NCBI GenBank assembly: GCA_947085845.1
Contig: CAMTXO010000002.1
Span: 248,001-312,000 of the forward strand
Direction of reading: 5' to 3'
Origin: JACPYF01 sp947085845
GTDB lineage: Bacteria; Patescibacteriota; Saccharimonadia; Saccharimonadales; Saccharimonadaceae
DNA: 64,000 bases
Shown here one piece after another: positions 16,481-25,200 of the stretch (position 1 is its first letter; each line of letters starts with the position of its first letter). The notes under the pieces were generated by a model, which worked only from the letters and a program-made list of their open reading frames with translations, was not told where the DNA came from and ran no database searches. The position numbers were made by a program, and so were the translations under genes.

Positions 16481-17497
16481 ATGCAACAAAATATACCACT
16501 CAAAGATTACACTACTATGAGACTCGGGGGACCAGCTAAATATATGGCTACTGCCGAAACAAAAGAAGAGCTTGTCTCCTTGGTTGAACAAGCGGGTACT
16601 TTGCCAATACTGGTGCTCGGACAGGGCAGCAATGTCATTGTGAGCGACAAGGGCTTTGATGGTTTAGTTATTCTAAATAGAATTACCGGGTACGAAGTAT
16701 TTGATGAAAATCCTGCAACAACAAAAATAAAAGTTGGTGCCGGGGAAAATTGGGATTCAGTGGTAGCGCGAACAACAGAGATGGGGCTAAGTGGCATAGA
16801 GTGCTTATCTGCAATTCCAGGATTTTGCGGCGCTGCACCAGTTCAAAATATTGGTGCATATGGCCAAGAAATTGCCGACACACTACTCGAACTTGAAGCG
16901 TATGACCTACGCACAAAAACGTTTGTGACTTTTAGTAACTCAGATTGTGACTTCACATACAGAAGAAGTATATTTAATTCCGAGGCAAATAAACGTCGAT
17001 ACATTATTACGAGTTTAGTTCTAGAGCTTCAAAAAACTATCCTGGAGCCACCTTTTTATAGTAGTTTACAGATATATCTTGATAAAAATCAGATTACCGA
17101 CTACAACCCATATAATCTAAGGGAAGCTGTTAGGACTATCCGTACTACAAAATTACCCGATCCAACTATTATTCCAAACACGGGATCTTTCTTTAAAAAT
17201 CCAATTGTAGAAAAGTGGCAGGCTGAAAATTTACAAAAAGAATATCCAGATATCAAAGTATTTCCTATGGATGAAAATTTTTCAAAACTTGCTGCTGGAT
17301 GGCTTGTCGAAAATGCAATTATGAAAGATCTAGAAATGGACGGATTTAAGGTCTATGAAAAAAACGCGTTAGTTATTACAAACACAGGCTCGGGCACATA
17401 TGAAGGTCTGGTGAACATTAAGAATCATATAACGGAAGCAGTACGTGACAGCTTTCGCATAACATTGGAGCAAGAGCCAGAGGAGGTTGGAATATGA
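16481..17497 (+). CDS. murB: UDP-N-acetylenolpyruvoylglucosamine reductase (MurB)
   Basis: This cytoplasmic flavoenzyme reduces UDP-GlcNAc-enolpyruvate to UDP-MurNAc with NADPH. The FAD-binding motif GQGSNVIV lies at about 47-54, the ECLSAIPGFCGAAPVQNIGAYG region at about 107-128, and the catalytic Ser motif NTGSFFKNP at about 239-247. The length (338 residues) and the Tyr-containing insertion fit type I MurB. A TATACT box 10 nt upstream and no RBS suggest a very short leader. Its stop overlaps the ATG of the first pilin gene (ATGA, 4 bp), so a peptidoglycan gene is coupled to a pilus operon. Confidence 0.93.
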   Translation: MQQNIPLKDYTTMRLGGPAKYMATAETKEELVSLVEQAGTLPILVLGQGSNVIVSDKGFDGLVILNRITGYEVFDENPATTKIKVGAGENWDSVVARTTEMGLSGIECLSAIPGFCGAAPVQNIGAYGQEIADTLLELEAYDLRTKTFVTFSNSDCDFTYRRSIFNSEANKRRYIITSLVLELQKTILEPPFYSSLQIYLDKNQITDYNPYNLREAVRTIRTTKLPDPTIIPNTGSFFKNPIVEKWQAENLQKEYPDIKVFPMDENFSKLAAGWLVENAIMKDLEMDGFKVYEKNALVITNTGSGTYEGLVNIKNHITEAVRDSFRITLEQEPEEVGI

Positions 17498-18189
17498 AAA
17501 ACAAAGGATTTAGCGTGGTAGAAATGGTAATTGTCATTACAATTATCGGGATACTGGCTGGCCTAGGTACCGTACAAATGCTACGGTCGCAGGCTGTAGC
17601 TCGAGATCAAGAGCGCGCAGATGACACACGATCGATTGCAATTAACCTACAAGATATTTACGACACTGGTCAAATTGATGGTGAGATCATCGCTAGTGGT
17701 GACGGTACAATTACAAGCGCTGTTAACATGGGCTATCCGAGCACCGCACTACTCAATCCCCCAGCATCAAGCGCATCTCAGGCAAATGGAATTATACAGA
17801 GCATTCGATTAGATGCACTGAAAAGTCCGTATCTTCCCAACTCAGCAACTAGTCCAAACTTTAGTATGGTTGCTGCCACCTCGACTGCAGACCTAAACAA
17901 CACAAACAAAACCGCTGGGGGTATTACACTAGGTAAAACAAATGACGCATACGTGTATCAGCCTCTTGATGCTAATGGTGCATTGTGCGCATTTGCAACA
18001 GGGCTTGTCTCAACGGGAGTAGGTGCGAGTGCTACTATACCCACAAAAACAGGATCTACTTCTCAAGCTGTTATCGCACCTAGACTCGTAGATAATTGTG
18101 TAAAATTCAATTTATATTACTATTCGGAAGCAAACGATACGATTATCAAGGTACAGAGTGCCAAAAGTACAAGTGATGGTTTATACTAA
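17494..18189 (+). CDS. type IV pseudopilin
   Basis: This 231-residue protein has the prepilin leader MKNKG and N-terminal helix FSVVEMVIVITIIGILAGLG (Glu at +5). The globular part is Ser/Thr/Ala-rich with two Cys (LCAFATG, DNCVKF) that could pair. It would be cleaved and methylated by prepilin peptidase and assembled into a type IV pilus or competence pseudopilus. It starts inside the last codon of murB and is followed 14 bp later by the next pilin gene. Confidence 0.88.
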   Translation: MKNKGFSVVEMVIVITIIGILAGLGTVQMLRSQAVARDQERADDTRSIAINLQDIYDTGQIDGEIIASGDGTITSAVNMGYPSTALLNPPASSASQANGIIQSIRLDALKSPYLPNSATSPNFSMVAATSTADLNNTNKTAGGITLGKTNDAYVYQPLDANGALCAFATGLVSTGVGASATIPTKTGSTSQAVIAPRLVDNCVKFNLYYYSEANDTIIKVQSAKSTSDGLY

Positions 18190-18203
18190 TAACTATAAGT
18201 GTT

Positions 18204-18632
18204 ATGAATAAAAAACAATCTGGTTTCACTATAGTCGAGCTACTAGTTACAGTCATTACGGCTGCTATGTTTGTGGCTATGTTTTATCAGCTATATGTTG
18301 TGTTGGTAGGTATAAATGCAACAGCTCGCAACACTGCCCAAGCGAGTGATTTGGCGTATTCAAACCTTAGGCTATACCCTACTGTTGTTAGTACAGGCTT
18401 GACGTGTAATGCAGGTACGAATGTCTCAACTACTGTGAATCTTATACCAGCTAGCGGCTCGCCAGTTGCTGTGACCAACGCTAATTACCCCGAACTTGGA
18501 GCGGTAACAGAACAACTAACGGCCCAATTCCCATACGGCTGCGCAGCTGTATACAATGTTGTAAAACTAGTATCAACGGTCACTTATGGATCTACGTCCT
18601 ACAAGGTAAGTTATGCGACATATGTTAACTAA
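18204..18632 (+). CDS. minor type IV pilin
   Basis: This 142-residue protein has leader MNKKQSG and helix FTIVELLVTVITAAMFVAMFYQLYVVLV. The small C-terminal domain has two Cys (LTCNAG, YGCAAV). It is a member of the pilin operon, overlapping the next pilin gene by 20 bp. It resembles short PilV/FimT-like minor pilins in layout, but no finer assignment is possible. Confidence 0.85.
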   Translation: MNKKQSGFTIVELLVTVITAAMFVAMFYQLYVVLVGINATARNTAQASDLAYSNLRLYPTVVSTGLTCNAGTNVSTTVNLIPASGSPVAVTNANYPELGAVTEQLTAQFPYGCAAVYNVVKLVSTVTYGSTSYKVSYATYVN

Positions 18633-19353
18633 TAACCAAAAAGGCTTTACTTTGGTTGAAGTAGCCGTTATTGCACCTATGATGATACTGATTGCTTTGG
18701 CGATCGTGGCTGTGCTTGTTACGCTTGTCAGCAGTACTGTTGCTCCAAATGCAAAGGCGTTACTGATGCAACAGCAAGAAAAAGCATTTGATACTATTGA
18801 AAACGACATCAACAACAGCAGTACACTCCTCTCTACTTTGCCTGCAAATTTCAGCGATAGCGTCGCAAGCGACTACGCAACTCCACCGGCAAATACAGAA
18901 ATATTACGAGTGCAAGGCTATGATCAGATACAAAACCCAGGCGATACTAGTGGTACAAAAGTAATACCGGCTTTTAAAGATACTGCTGTATGTAGCAATA
19001 TAACTGACCTTAGCGCATCGAACATTGTCCCGGTCGTTATCATTTACTTTGTAAAAGACAATATTTTATATAGAAGAACTTTAATCGAAGACACTCCCTC
19101 GAGCACATGCGGAACGAAATTGGCAAAAGAGACAGGATGCGCACAAGCCTCATGCACCAAAGACACTCAGCTCGTCCAAGGAGACACTATCCTAATATTT
19201 GACATAGAATACTACTCTACTACTACAGGAACGACTACAACCACCCCTGCTTTGGCTAAAAGCGCCAAAATAACTATAAAGAGTGCTCTTAATGCGGGTG
19301 GTGACAGTATCGAGTATGCGGCTAGTATCAGGGCTGCACGACTAAATAATTAG
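18613..19353 (+). CDS. minor type IV pilin (PilW/PilX-like layout)
   Basis: This 246-residue protein has leader MRHMLTNNQKG and FTLVEVAVIAPMMILIALAIVAVLVTLV. The Pro within the hydrophobic helix and the larger domain with four to five Cys (AVCSN, STCGTK, GCAQASC) resemble large minor pilins. AAGG is 6 nt before the first ATG, supporting that start; a second Met lies 9 nt later. It overlaps the preceding pilin gene by 20 bp, which indicates translational coupling. Confidence 0.85.
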   Translation: MRHMLTNNQKGFTLVEVAVIAPMMILIALAIVAVLVTLVSSTVAPNAKALLMQQQEKAFDTIENDINNSSTLLSTLPANFSDSVASDYATPPANTEILRVQGYDQIQNPGDTSGTKVIPAFKDTAVCSNITDLSASNIVPVVIIYFVKDNILYRRTLIEDTPSSTCGTKLAKETGCAQASCTKDTQLVQGDTILIFDIEYYSTTTGTTTTTPALAKSAKITIKSALNAGGDSIEYAASIRAARLNN

Positions 19354-19365
19354 TCAAAAAAAGTA

Positions 19366-19394
19366 TTGCACTTATGCTTAGTATGGTATATGCT
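19366..19394 (+). promoter_or_regulatory. probable promoter of the first major-pilin gene
   Basis: TTGCAC (19366-19371) is followed after 17 bp by TATGCT (19389-19394). This lets the pilin gene at 19431 be expressed independently of the minor-pilin operon, with a leader carrying the TAGGGGGCA ribosome-binding site. Confidence 0.55.
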
Positions 19395-19430
19395 TTGTAC
19401 ATACAACAAAATTTAATTAGGGGGCAAAAG

Positions 19431-19865
19431 ATGACCTTTAACAATATTAAAATGAAAAACAAAGAAGGTGGCTTCACCATCGTCGAACTCTTGATCGTAA
19501 TTGTGATCATTGGTATTTTGGCAGCCTTGGTGATTGTCGCTTACACAGGTATCCAAACTCGTGCACGTGATGCAAAGAGCCAAACTGATGCGCAAGCAAT
19601 TCTTAAGAAAGCTGAAGCTTATGCAGCTGACAGCAACGGTATTTACCCAGCTAACGAAGCAGGCTTTGGTACTGGTGTAGGTGCTTTAGGTACAGATCTT
19701 GCTGCAGTACTAGGTGACGGAACATCAGCTGTTCTTCCAGCTATTACAACTCACGGTGATATCCGTGGTTGGGCATGTGGTACAACACCAAACTTTACTG
19801 GTTACAAGATTCGTTACTGGTATAACGGTGCTGTAGCTACAATTGCTGCTGGTACAACTTGTTAA
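19431..19865 (+). CDS. pilA: major type IV pilin, copy 1
   Basis: This is a 144-residue pilin with leader MTFNNIKMKNKEGG and helix FTIVELLIVIVIIGILAALVIVAYTGIQTRARDAKSQTDAQ. The short C-terminal domain has a disulfide pair (WACGTT and the C-terminal TTC). The start is set by TAGGGGGC 7 nt upstream; longer in-frame extensions run into the promoter. High translation signals and duplication mark it as the likely major subunit. It is followed by a 42-bp palindrome and then by copy 2. Confidence 0.92.
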   Translation: MTFNNIKMKNKEGGFTIVELLIVIVIIGILAALVIVAYTGIQTRARDAKSQTDAQAILKKAEAYAADSNGIYPANEAGFGTGVGALGTDLAAVLGDGTSAVLPAITTHGDIRGWACGTTPNFTGYKIRYWYNGAVATIAAGTTC

Positions 19866-19900
19866 GAGTGTAGATACTTACTATAAAAGTAATGAAAATT

Positions 19901-19942
19901 TGGAAAACATAAACCGCTCGTACGAGCGGTTTATGTTTTCCA
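19901..19942. terminator. 42-bp perfect palindrome between the twin pilin genes
   Basis: A 21-bp arm (19901-19921) is perfectly repeated in inverted orientation (19922-19942) with the centre at GTAC. The GC core ACCGCTCG is flanked by TTTATGTTTT on the descending side, so it can act as a terminator after copy 1. The perfect symmetry could also make it a protein-binding or recombination site. Confidence 0.7.
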
Positions 19943-20049
19943 CACAGTTAATTGTTTGTCTTATTTCTGTATTGCGTTTATGGTAACAATGAAATATTAT
20001 GAAGCATATAACAAATTGAATAAAAATAACTAATAACTAGGGGGCATAA

Positions 20050-20484
20050 ATGATAACTGAACAATTACAAAGTGCAACGAGACAGCGTGGCTTCACCATC
20101 GTCGAACTCTTGATCGTAATTGTGATCATTGGTATTTTGGCAGCCTTGGTGATTGTCGCTTACACAGGTATCCAAACTCGTGCACGTGATGCAAAGAGCC
20201 AAACAGATGCACAGGCAATACTTAAAAAGGCTGAAGCTTATGCAGCTGACAGCAACGGTATTTACCCAGCTAACGAAGCAGGCTTTGGTACTGGTGTAGG
20301 TGCTTTAGGTACAGATCTTGGAACGGTACTACAAAACGGTACTTCAGCGCTACTACCTGCAATCACAACCCACGGTACTATATATGGTTGGGCATGTGGT
20401 ACAACACCAAACTTTACTGGTTACAAGATTCGTTACTGGTATAACGGTGCAATATCGTCAATTGCTGCTGGTACAACCTGCTAG
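20050..20484 (+). CDS. pilA: major type IV pilin, copy 2
   Basis: This 144-residue pilin is nearly identical to copy 1 from the processing site on (GFTIVELLIV...). It has a different leader (MITEQLQSATRQR) and a variable patch near residues 99-112 and at the C-terminal end. The RBS TAGGGGGC is shared. Long stretches are identical at the DNA level while short ones differ at synonymous sites, so the pair is being homogenised. Its TAG stop overlaps the stop of the convergent glyA gene within CTAG. Confidence 0.92.
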   Translation: MITEQLQSATRQRGFTIVELLIVIVIIGILAALVIVAYTGIQTRARDAKSQTDAQAILKKAEAYAADSNGIYPANEAGFGTGVGALGTDLGTVLQNGTSALLPAITTHGTIYGWACGTTPNFTGYKIRYWYNGAISSIAAGTTC

Positions 20485-21740
20485 AACTTTGAAATAAACT
20501 CTTGTACTTCTTGTCTGATATTATCAAGCGTTTGAGTATTTTCTCGATTTTGTATAACCCGAAGCACTAAATCAGCGATTCTTTGCATATCTTCTTCTCG
20601 CATACCATGGGTGGTTATTGCTGGCGTCCCAAGTCGTATACCACTAGGACGAAATGCTGGCAACGTATCGTCTGGTATCGCGTTTTTGTTGACAGTTATG
20701 CCAACATTGTCTAGTACTGACTGCACCACTTCACCGTCCAGGCCAAAGCTCTTTTTTACATTCGCTAGTATAAGGTGATTATCGGTTCCTCCTGTCACAA
20801 GCTCGAAGCCATTTGCCTGTAGTGCACTCGCTAGTGTTCGAGCATTCTTTACAATCTGCTGGGCGTATTTTTTGAATTCTGGCTGTGAGGCTTCCCTAAA
20901 TGCAACAGCTTTTGCTGCAATAACGTGCATATGTGGGCCTCCCTGCAACCCAGGAAAAACTGTTCGATCAATCAATGTGGGGATATTTTCTATGGTATGA
21001 TCTGGCCTCTTCAAAGGATTGCTGACTACGCCTTTTGATAATATTAGGCCAGCTCGTGGACCACGAAGTGTTTTGTGGGTAGTAGTTGTAATAACATGAA
21101 AGCCATAGTCAAAAGGATTTTTCGCAACTCCCCCTGCTATCAACCCAGCGATGTGGCTCATATCAGCAACCAGCAAAGCACCGACTTCGTTGCCAATACT
21201 GGCAAATTTTTCGTAGTCCAGCTCCCTTGGATATGCAGAAAAGCCAGCTAAAATAATCTTTGGTTTATGTTTTAGGGCAAGTTTGCGCAAACCTTCATAA
21301 TCGATTTCACCTGTTGCAATGTCTTTGATACCGTACCGTACAAAATTGAACTGCTTTGCGAGGATAGTGACAGGATGTCCATGCGTTAGATGTCCACCGT
21401 GCGAGAGATCCATCGCAATTATAGTATCCCCAGGCTCACACCATGCGTGATACACGGCTTCATTTGCCTGGGCTCCACTATGAGGCTGTACATTGGCGTG
21501 ATCGGCGCCAAAGAGCTTTTTAGCTCTCTCAATTGCAATTGTTTCTAGCTGATCAGTGTTTTCTTGTCCACCATAATATCTTTTACCTGGATATCCTTCT
21601 GAATATTTATTCGTAAAAACACTACCTAGAGCCGTCAGCACATCATTACTCACATAATTCTCGCTTGGTATGAGCTCGAGACCCGACTTTTGTCGTTGTT
21701 TCTCTGCTTCGATAATTTTTTCTACTTCTTTATCTTTCAT
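20481..21740 (-). CDS. glyA: serine hydroxymethyltransferase
   Basis: This PLP enzyme converts Ser and THF to Gly and methylene-THF. The 419-residue sequence shows the N-terminal LIPSENYVS, the GKRYYGG loop, the PLP Lys motif TTTTHKTLRGPR (about residue 218-229) and the C-terminal GTPAITTHGM. With folD it feeds the one-carbon pool needed for purines and thymidylate. The ATG overlaps the stop of the upstream 7-TM protein gene by 4 bp. The 3' end shares CTAG with the pilin stop. Confidence 0.95.
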   Translation of the reverse strand: MKDKEVEKIIEAEKQRQKSGLELIPSENYVSNDVLTALGSVFTNKYSEGYPGKRYYGGQENTDQLETIAIERAKKLFGADHANVQPHSGAQANEAVYHAWCEPGDTIIAMDLSHGGHLTHGHPVTILAKQFNFVRYGIKDIATGEIDYEGLRKLALKHKPKIILAGFSAYPRELDYEKFASIGNEVGALLVADMSHIAGLIAGGVAKNPFDYGFHVITTTTHKTLRGPRAGLILSKGVVSNPLKRPDHTIENIPTLIDRTVFPGLQGGPHMHVIAAKAVAFREASQPEFKKYAQQIVKNARTLASALQANGFELVTGGTDNHLILANVKKSFGLDGEVVQSVLDNVGITVNKNAIPDDTLPAFRPSGIRLGTPAITTHGMREEDMQRIADLVLRVIQNRENTQTLDNIRQEVQEFISKF

Positions 21741-22471
21741 AACCGCGCTTTTTCTCGTAATTTAGTCTGTTTTTTTCTGAAATCAATCATGTTTGGTGCT
21801 ACAAAAAATACAGTAGTAAATGCTAGCACTACAGCGAAACCACACATTATCGACGGTATGCCCGAGATTGTAGCAGGATCTAAAAGGTTTACAGTGATAG
21901 TTGGCCCCATAAAGAGTACATAGCCCGCTGCCAAAAACCGTAGTGCCTTTGCGACATTAGCTTTTTTAGTACGATTTGCTTGTGTCCAGCAATAGGCAAC
22001 GCCTGTCACCAATAGCCCGTAGTAGTAGGTTGCATACAGCCAATTGATGTTTTGGGTTAGGTTAAAAATAATATAGTTACCTCCACAAACTTTATGCTCT
22101 ATAGAGTTTGTTACTACCAAAAAAAAGCCGACAAACAATGCGCTGAGTCCGTAGGCAAACCAAACAAGCTTTCGATGACGTCTTCCGGCTATTTCGTTCG
22201 CTAGATGAATACCTAATGGTGGCAACATTGTAATTGCTACAAAACCAGACCTAGCCCAGTTATCACCAGACACGCCCATACCACCGCAAACCATATACTC
22301 GGCCAGCTGGAAAAAGGCTAAAAAGCCAAGTATGGCGACTATTAGCCTAGTGATGTTAGTTAATTTATATCGCCATAGTGTATACACTATCAATGCAATT
22401 TCAATGAAAAAAGTAGCCAGCATAACTGGAGGTGAAAAACAGTAAAATGTTGTTTCTTTTTTTCTAAACAC
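21737..22471 (-). CDS. seven-transmembrane protein, unknown function
   Basis: This 244-residue protein has seven predicted membrane helices (about 15-33, 40-60, 72-93, 102-121, 143-162, 173-195, 203-224) and short basic tails. Conserved-looking Cys-Gly-Gly motifs occur in two extracellular loops (VCGGMG, VCGGNY). The layout resembles the 7-TM sensor modules seen before histidine kinases, but no output domain is attached. It is translationally coupled to glyA through an ATGA overlap. Confidence 0.65.
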   Translation of the reverse strand: MFRKKETTFYCFSPPVMLATFFIEIALIVYTLWRYKLTNITRLIVAILGFLAFFQLAEYMVCGGMGVSGDNWARSGFVAITMLPPLGIHLANEIAGRRHRKLVWFAYGLSALFVGFFLVVTNSIEHKVCGGNYIIFNLTQNINWLYATYYYGLLVTGVAYCWTQANRTKKANVAKALRFLAAGYVLFMGPTITVNLLDPATISGIPSIMCGFAVVLAFTTVFFVAPNMIDFRKKQTKLREKARL

Positions 22472-22539
22472 TCAGCGGTACTCCCTGTATTGTCTATAAT
22501 TATAACTCATAAGACCCTGCAAGGATACGCATATTCATG

Positions 22540-22568
22540 TTGCGTTAATATCATAAATGATATACAAT
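22540..22568 (+). promoter_or_regulatory. promoter of the HTH-MurA gene
   Basis: TTGCGT (22540-22545) and TACAAT (22563-22568) are 17 bp apart. The expected transcription start (about 22575) falls 3 nt before the ATG at 22578, so the mRNA would be nearly leaderless and the in-frame ATG at 22557 cannot be used. Confidence 0.65.
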
Positions 22569-22577
22569 TTTTTATAC

Positions 22578-24101
22578 ATGAATGACACCTATAAAGCGAG
22601 AATAGGAAATCTGATTCAACAGTCACGCCTGTCTAGAGGCCTTACTCAACAACAATTGGCCGAGAGTCTCAATACATCACAGAGTGCTGTTAATCGCATA
22701 GAAAAAGGCGGACAAAATATCAGCCTTGAGATGTTAGCTCGCATTAGCGAAGTACTTTCCAGTGACCTTGTGCACTTTAACCAGTCTGGTACGGTTAATT
22801 TTCGGGTACATGGTGGTAGAAAATTAAGTGGTAAGATTACAGTTAATACTAGTAAAAATGCTGCTGTTTCGATCTTGTGCGGCGCACTTCTCAATCGCAA
22901 CACCACTGTATTGAAGCGTGTTCCAAAGATCGAAGAAGTTAATCGAATTATAGAGGTTCTTCAAAGTATTGGGGTGAAAACACGATGGTTTGGAGAAAGT
23001 GATCTTGAGATAATCCCCCCTGCTCGGCTTAAGCTAGAAAACATTGATTTCACCGCCGCTCAAAAGACAAGAACCATTATCATGTTCCTTGGACCATTAC
23101 TGCATAGATACAAAAAATTTAAAATTCCATACGCAGGTGGATGCCATTTGGGTGAACGTACTATAGAGCCCCACCTAGACGGGTTGCGTCATTTTGGCCT
23201 AGAAGTAGTAACGAAAAGTCATTATTACGAAGTTACCTCTCGCAAAAAACCGGCCCAAAGACCGATAGTCCTCAGTGAGCGGGGCGAAACCGCAACAGAA
23301 AATATTTTATTTGGTGCAGCTATGACTGAAGGTGAAACTATTATTCGCAATGCTAGTTTCAACTACATGGTACAAGATACCTGTTTATTTCTTCAAAAAC
23401 TAGGAGTCAAAATAGATGGCATAGGCACCACAACTCTTCATATACATGGCAAGAAAAATATAGACAAAAAAGTTGAACACACCTTGGCTGAAGACCCCAT
23501 TGAAGCAATGAGCCTGCTGACGGCCGCAATTGTGACGAAGTCTGAAATAACTATAGAACGAGCTCCAATAGAATTTTTAGAAATAGAGCTTGGGCTTTTG
23601 GAAAAGATGGGCTTTCACTACGAACTTACCAAAGAATACACAGCAACGAATGGTTTTACGAGACTCGTTGATATCACAACAAAAGTAAGCCAACTCCACG
23701 CACCAGTAGATAAGATTCATGCACTACCATTCCCTGGTATCAACATGGACAACCTTCCTTTTTTTGCTGTTATTGCAGCGACTGCGAAAGGTCGCTCTCT
23801 ACTACACGACTGGTCATTTGAAAATAGAGCTATCTACCTAACTGAGCTCAACAAACTCAATGCAAATATCGAATTACTCGACCCCCACAGAGCTTATATA
23901 GAAGGTCCTACAAATTGGAAGAGTGCAGAGATTGTGACTCCACCAGCGCTCAGACCTGCGGTCGTTATCCTGCTAGCAATGTTAGCTGCACCAGGCGTTT
24001 CTACGCTGCGTAATATATATTCCATTGCTAGAGGATACGAGGATTTCGCTAATCGACTAAACTCTTTGGGTGCAAAAATAGAATCTTTCAGAGAAGTATA
24101 A
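22578..24101 (+). CDS. murA: XRE-type HTH fused to MurA (UDP-GlcNAc 1-carboxyvinyltransferase)
   Basis: Residues about 5-65 form a Cro/C1-type helix-turn-helix (GLTQQQLAESLNTSQSAVNRIE). From about 75 to 507 is an EPSP-synthase-like MurA. GGRKLSGKITV leads to the substrate Lys-Asn at 93-94, and the catalytic Cys is C189 in AGGCHLGERTIEPH. MurA commits UDP-GlcNAc to peptidoglycan. The HTH in front of the enzyme is unusual and suggests either a self-regulating enzyme or a trigger enzyme sensing precursor levels. Several divergent positions relative to the bacterial consensus (TSKNAAV instead of GAKNAAL) leave activity likely but unproven. Confidence 0.88.
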   Translation: MNDTYKARIGNLIQQSRLSRGLTQQQLAESLNTSQSAVNRIEKGGQNISLEMLARISEVLSSDLVHFNQSGTVNFRVHGGRKLSGKITVNTSKNAAVSILCGALLNRNTTVLKRVPKIEEVNRIIEVLQSIGVKTRWFGESDLEIIPPARLKLENIDFTAAQKTRTIIMFLGPLLHRYKKFKIPYAGGCHLGERTIEPHLDGLRHFGLEVVTKSHYYEVTSRKKPAQRPIVLSERGETATENILFGAAMTEGETIIRNASFNYMVQDTCLFLQKLGVKIDGIGTTTLHIHGKKNIDKKVEHTLAEDPIEAMSLLTAAIVTKSEITIERAPIEFLEIELGLLEKMGFHYELTKEYTATNGFTRLVDITTKVSQLHAPVDKIHALPFPGINMDNLPFFAVIAATAKGRSLLHDWSFENRAIYLTELNKLNANIELLDPHRAYIEGPTNWKSAEIVTPPALRPAVVILLAMLAAPGVSTLRNIYSIARGYEDFANRLNSLGAKIESFREV

Positions 24102-24109
24102 ACAAGCTA

Positions 24110-24652
24110 TTAAAAAGTCTCGAGCATAGGCTTGCCGCCATCCCAAGTAACCGTACCTACCGTTTTAGCAACAATTGTTTTTTTATCCGTTTTGATTGTA
24201 AGTTTTGAATCTTCTTCACTTACCTTTTTAGAAATTTTATACACATATCGAGTACCTTGGTTATCGAGAAACACCTCGTCTCCGTCCTTTAGTTGGTCTA
24301 TGTTATAGAACAAAGACGCCTGACGAAGGCTGCTTGGTGTAATCCCAAAACCGAGATCTGGACCCGATACAATCACATCGCTATACGAAGGATCACCATC
24401 AAGTTTTACATCACCACCGTTTGCCTGAACATTTATTGCAGGTATGAAAATTTTATTACTTGTTGGTTTGGTTGTTTGTACTACATGTGCAGTACTAGCA
24501 ACATCTGATAGTGGCCAACCATTGAGGTTGAGAACTGCCATCAAAAAACCACTGTAGGCAACAATAGTGAACAGCGCAAAAAAGCCGACCCATAGTTTCT
24601 TATGGCCTTTTTTGTCTTTTTCGACTATTCCTTTTTGATAATGATACTTCAT
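24110..24652 (-). CDS. sortase-like membrane protein lacking the catalytic Cys
   Basis: This 180-residue protein has one N-terminal membrane anchor (about 21-43) and a beta-rich outer domain resembling sortases: IFIPAINVQA, the LKDGDEVFLDNQGTRYVYKISK strand pair and a TIKTDKKTIVAK segment where the TLxTC motif would lie. There is no cysteine in the protein and no suitable His before the GDEVFL region. Either it is a catalytically dead sortase-fold protein or the similarity is only structural. It is followed on the minus strand by the YebC group, beyond tRNA-His. Confidence 0.5.
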   Translation of the reverse strand: MKYHYQKGIVEKDKKGHKKLWVGFFALFTIVAYSGFLMAVLNLNGWPLSDVASTAHVVQTTKPTSNKIFIPAINVQANGGDVKLDGDPSYSDVIVSGPDLGFGITPSSLRQASLFYNIDQLKDGDEVFLDNQGTRYVYKISKKVSEEDSKLTIKTDKKTIVAKTVGTVTWDGGKPMLETF

Positions 24653-24670
24653 ACTTTTTTGATAATTTTA

Positions 24671-24748
24671 TGGGGCGAATGATGGGAATTGAACCCACGA
24701 CCTCCTGAACCACAACCAGGCGCTCTAACCAACTGAGCTACATCCGCC
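24671..24748 (-). tRNA. tRNA-His(GTG)
   Basis: The cloverleaf has an extra G-1 paired with C73 as required for His, acceptor GCGGATG/CATTCGC, anticodon stem CCTGG/TCAGG, loop TTGTGGT (anticodon GTG), and encoded CCA. Confidence 0.95.
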
Positions 24749-24781
24749 ATATAACCCTTGTACTCTGTACGAGCCATTTTA

Positions 24782-25183
24782 TCACAATTTGGATCGAAAT
24801 TCAGGGTAGAACGGAGTATTAGTTACTGGCGGCGTTGATGGCATCGCCTGTGGCGGTATGGGATTAGATATAGTGTCAGCAGTATCTTCGGGATTCGCAA
24901 ACCGCTGATTAATTTTTTCTCTCTCTGACTGAGCTGCCCTAGTTAAGTCTCCTCGAGCGGCGGTACTTGCTGTCGCGATCGAAGAATCAGCATACCTACC
25001 AACAGTACCTCTTATTCTGTCTATTTGGCGTCTTTGTGAAAAAGTTTCCCGTGACGATGAGCCAAATCGTGCACTGCGAGTTTTATCTTCGCTCATCCAA
25101 GTGTGCGATGCTTCTTTGGCTTGAAGACCAGTAGTGAGGTCTATGACTTTACTCACAATATTTTTTGGCTTACGCGTATACAT
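24782..25183 (-). CDS. hypothetical protein, probably disordered C-terminus
   Basis: This 133-residue soluble protein is rich in Arg, Ser, Thr and Ala. The first 100 residues look helical and the last 35 are Pro-rich. I recognise no family. A TATAAT box ends 6 nt before the ATG (TATAAT-AAGCTT-ATG), indicating a leaderless gene. It lies directly downstream of yebC on the same strand, but with its own promoter. Confidence 0.6.
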   Translation of the reverse strand: MYTRKPKNIVSKVIDLTTGLQAKEASHTWMSEDKTRSARFGSSSRETFSQRRQIDRIRGTVGRYADSSIATASTAARGDLTRAAQSEREKINQRFANPEDTADTISNPIPPQAMPSTPPVTNTPFYPEFRSKL

Positions 25184-25200
25184 AAGCTTATTATAACAAA

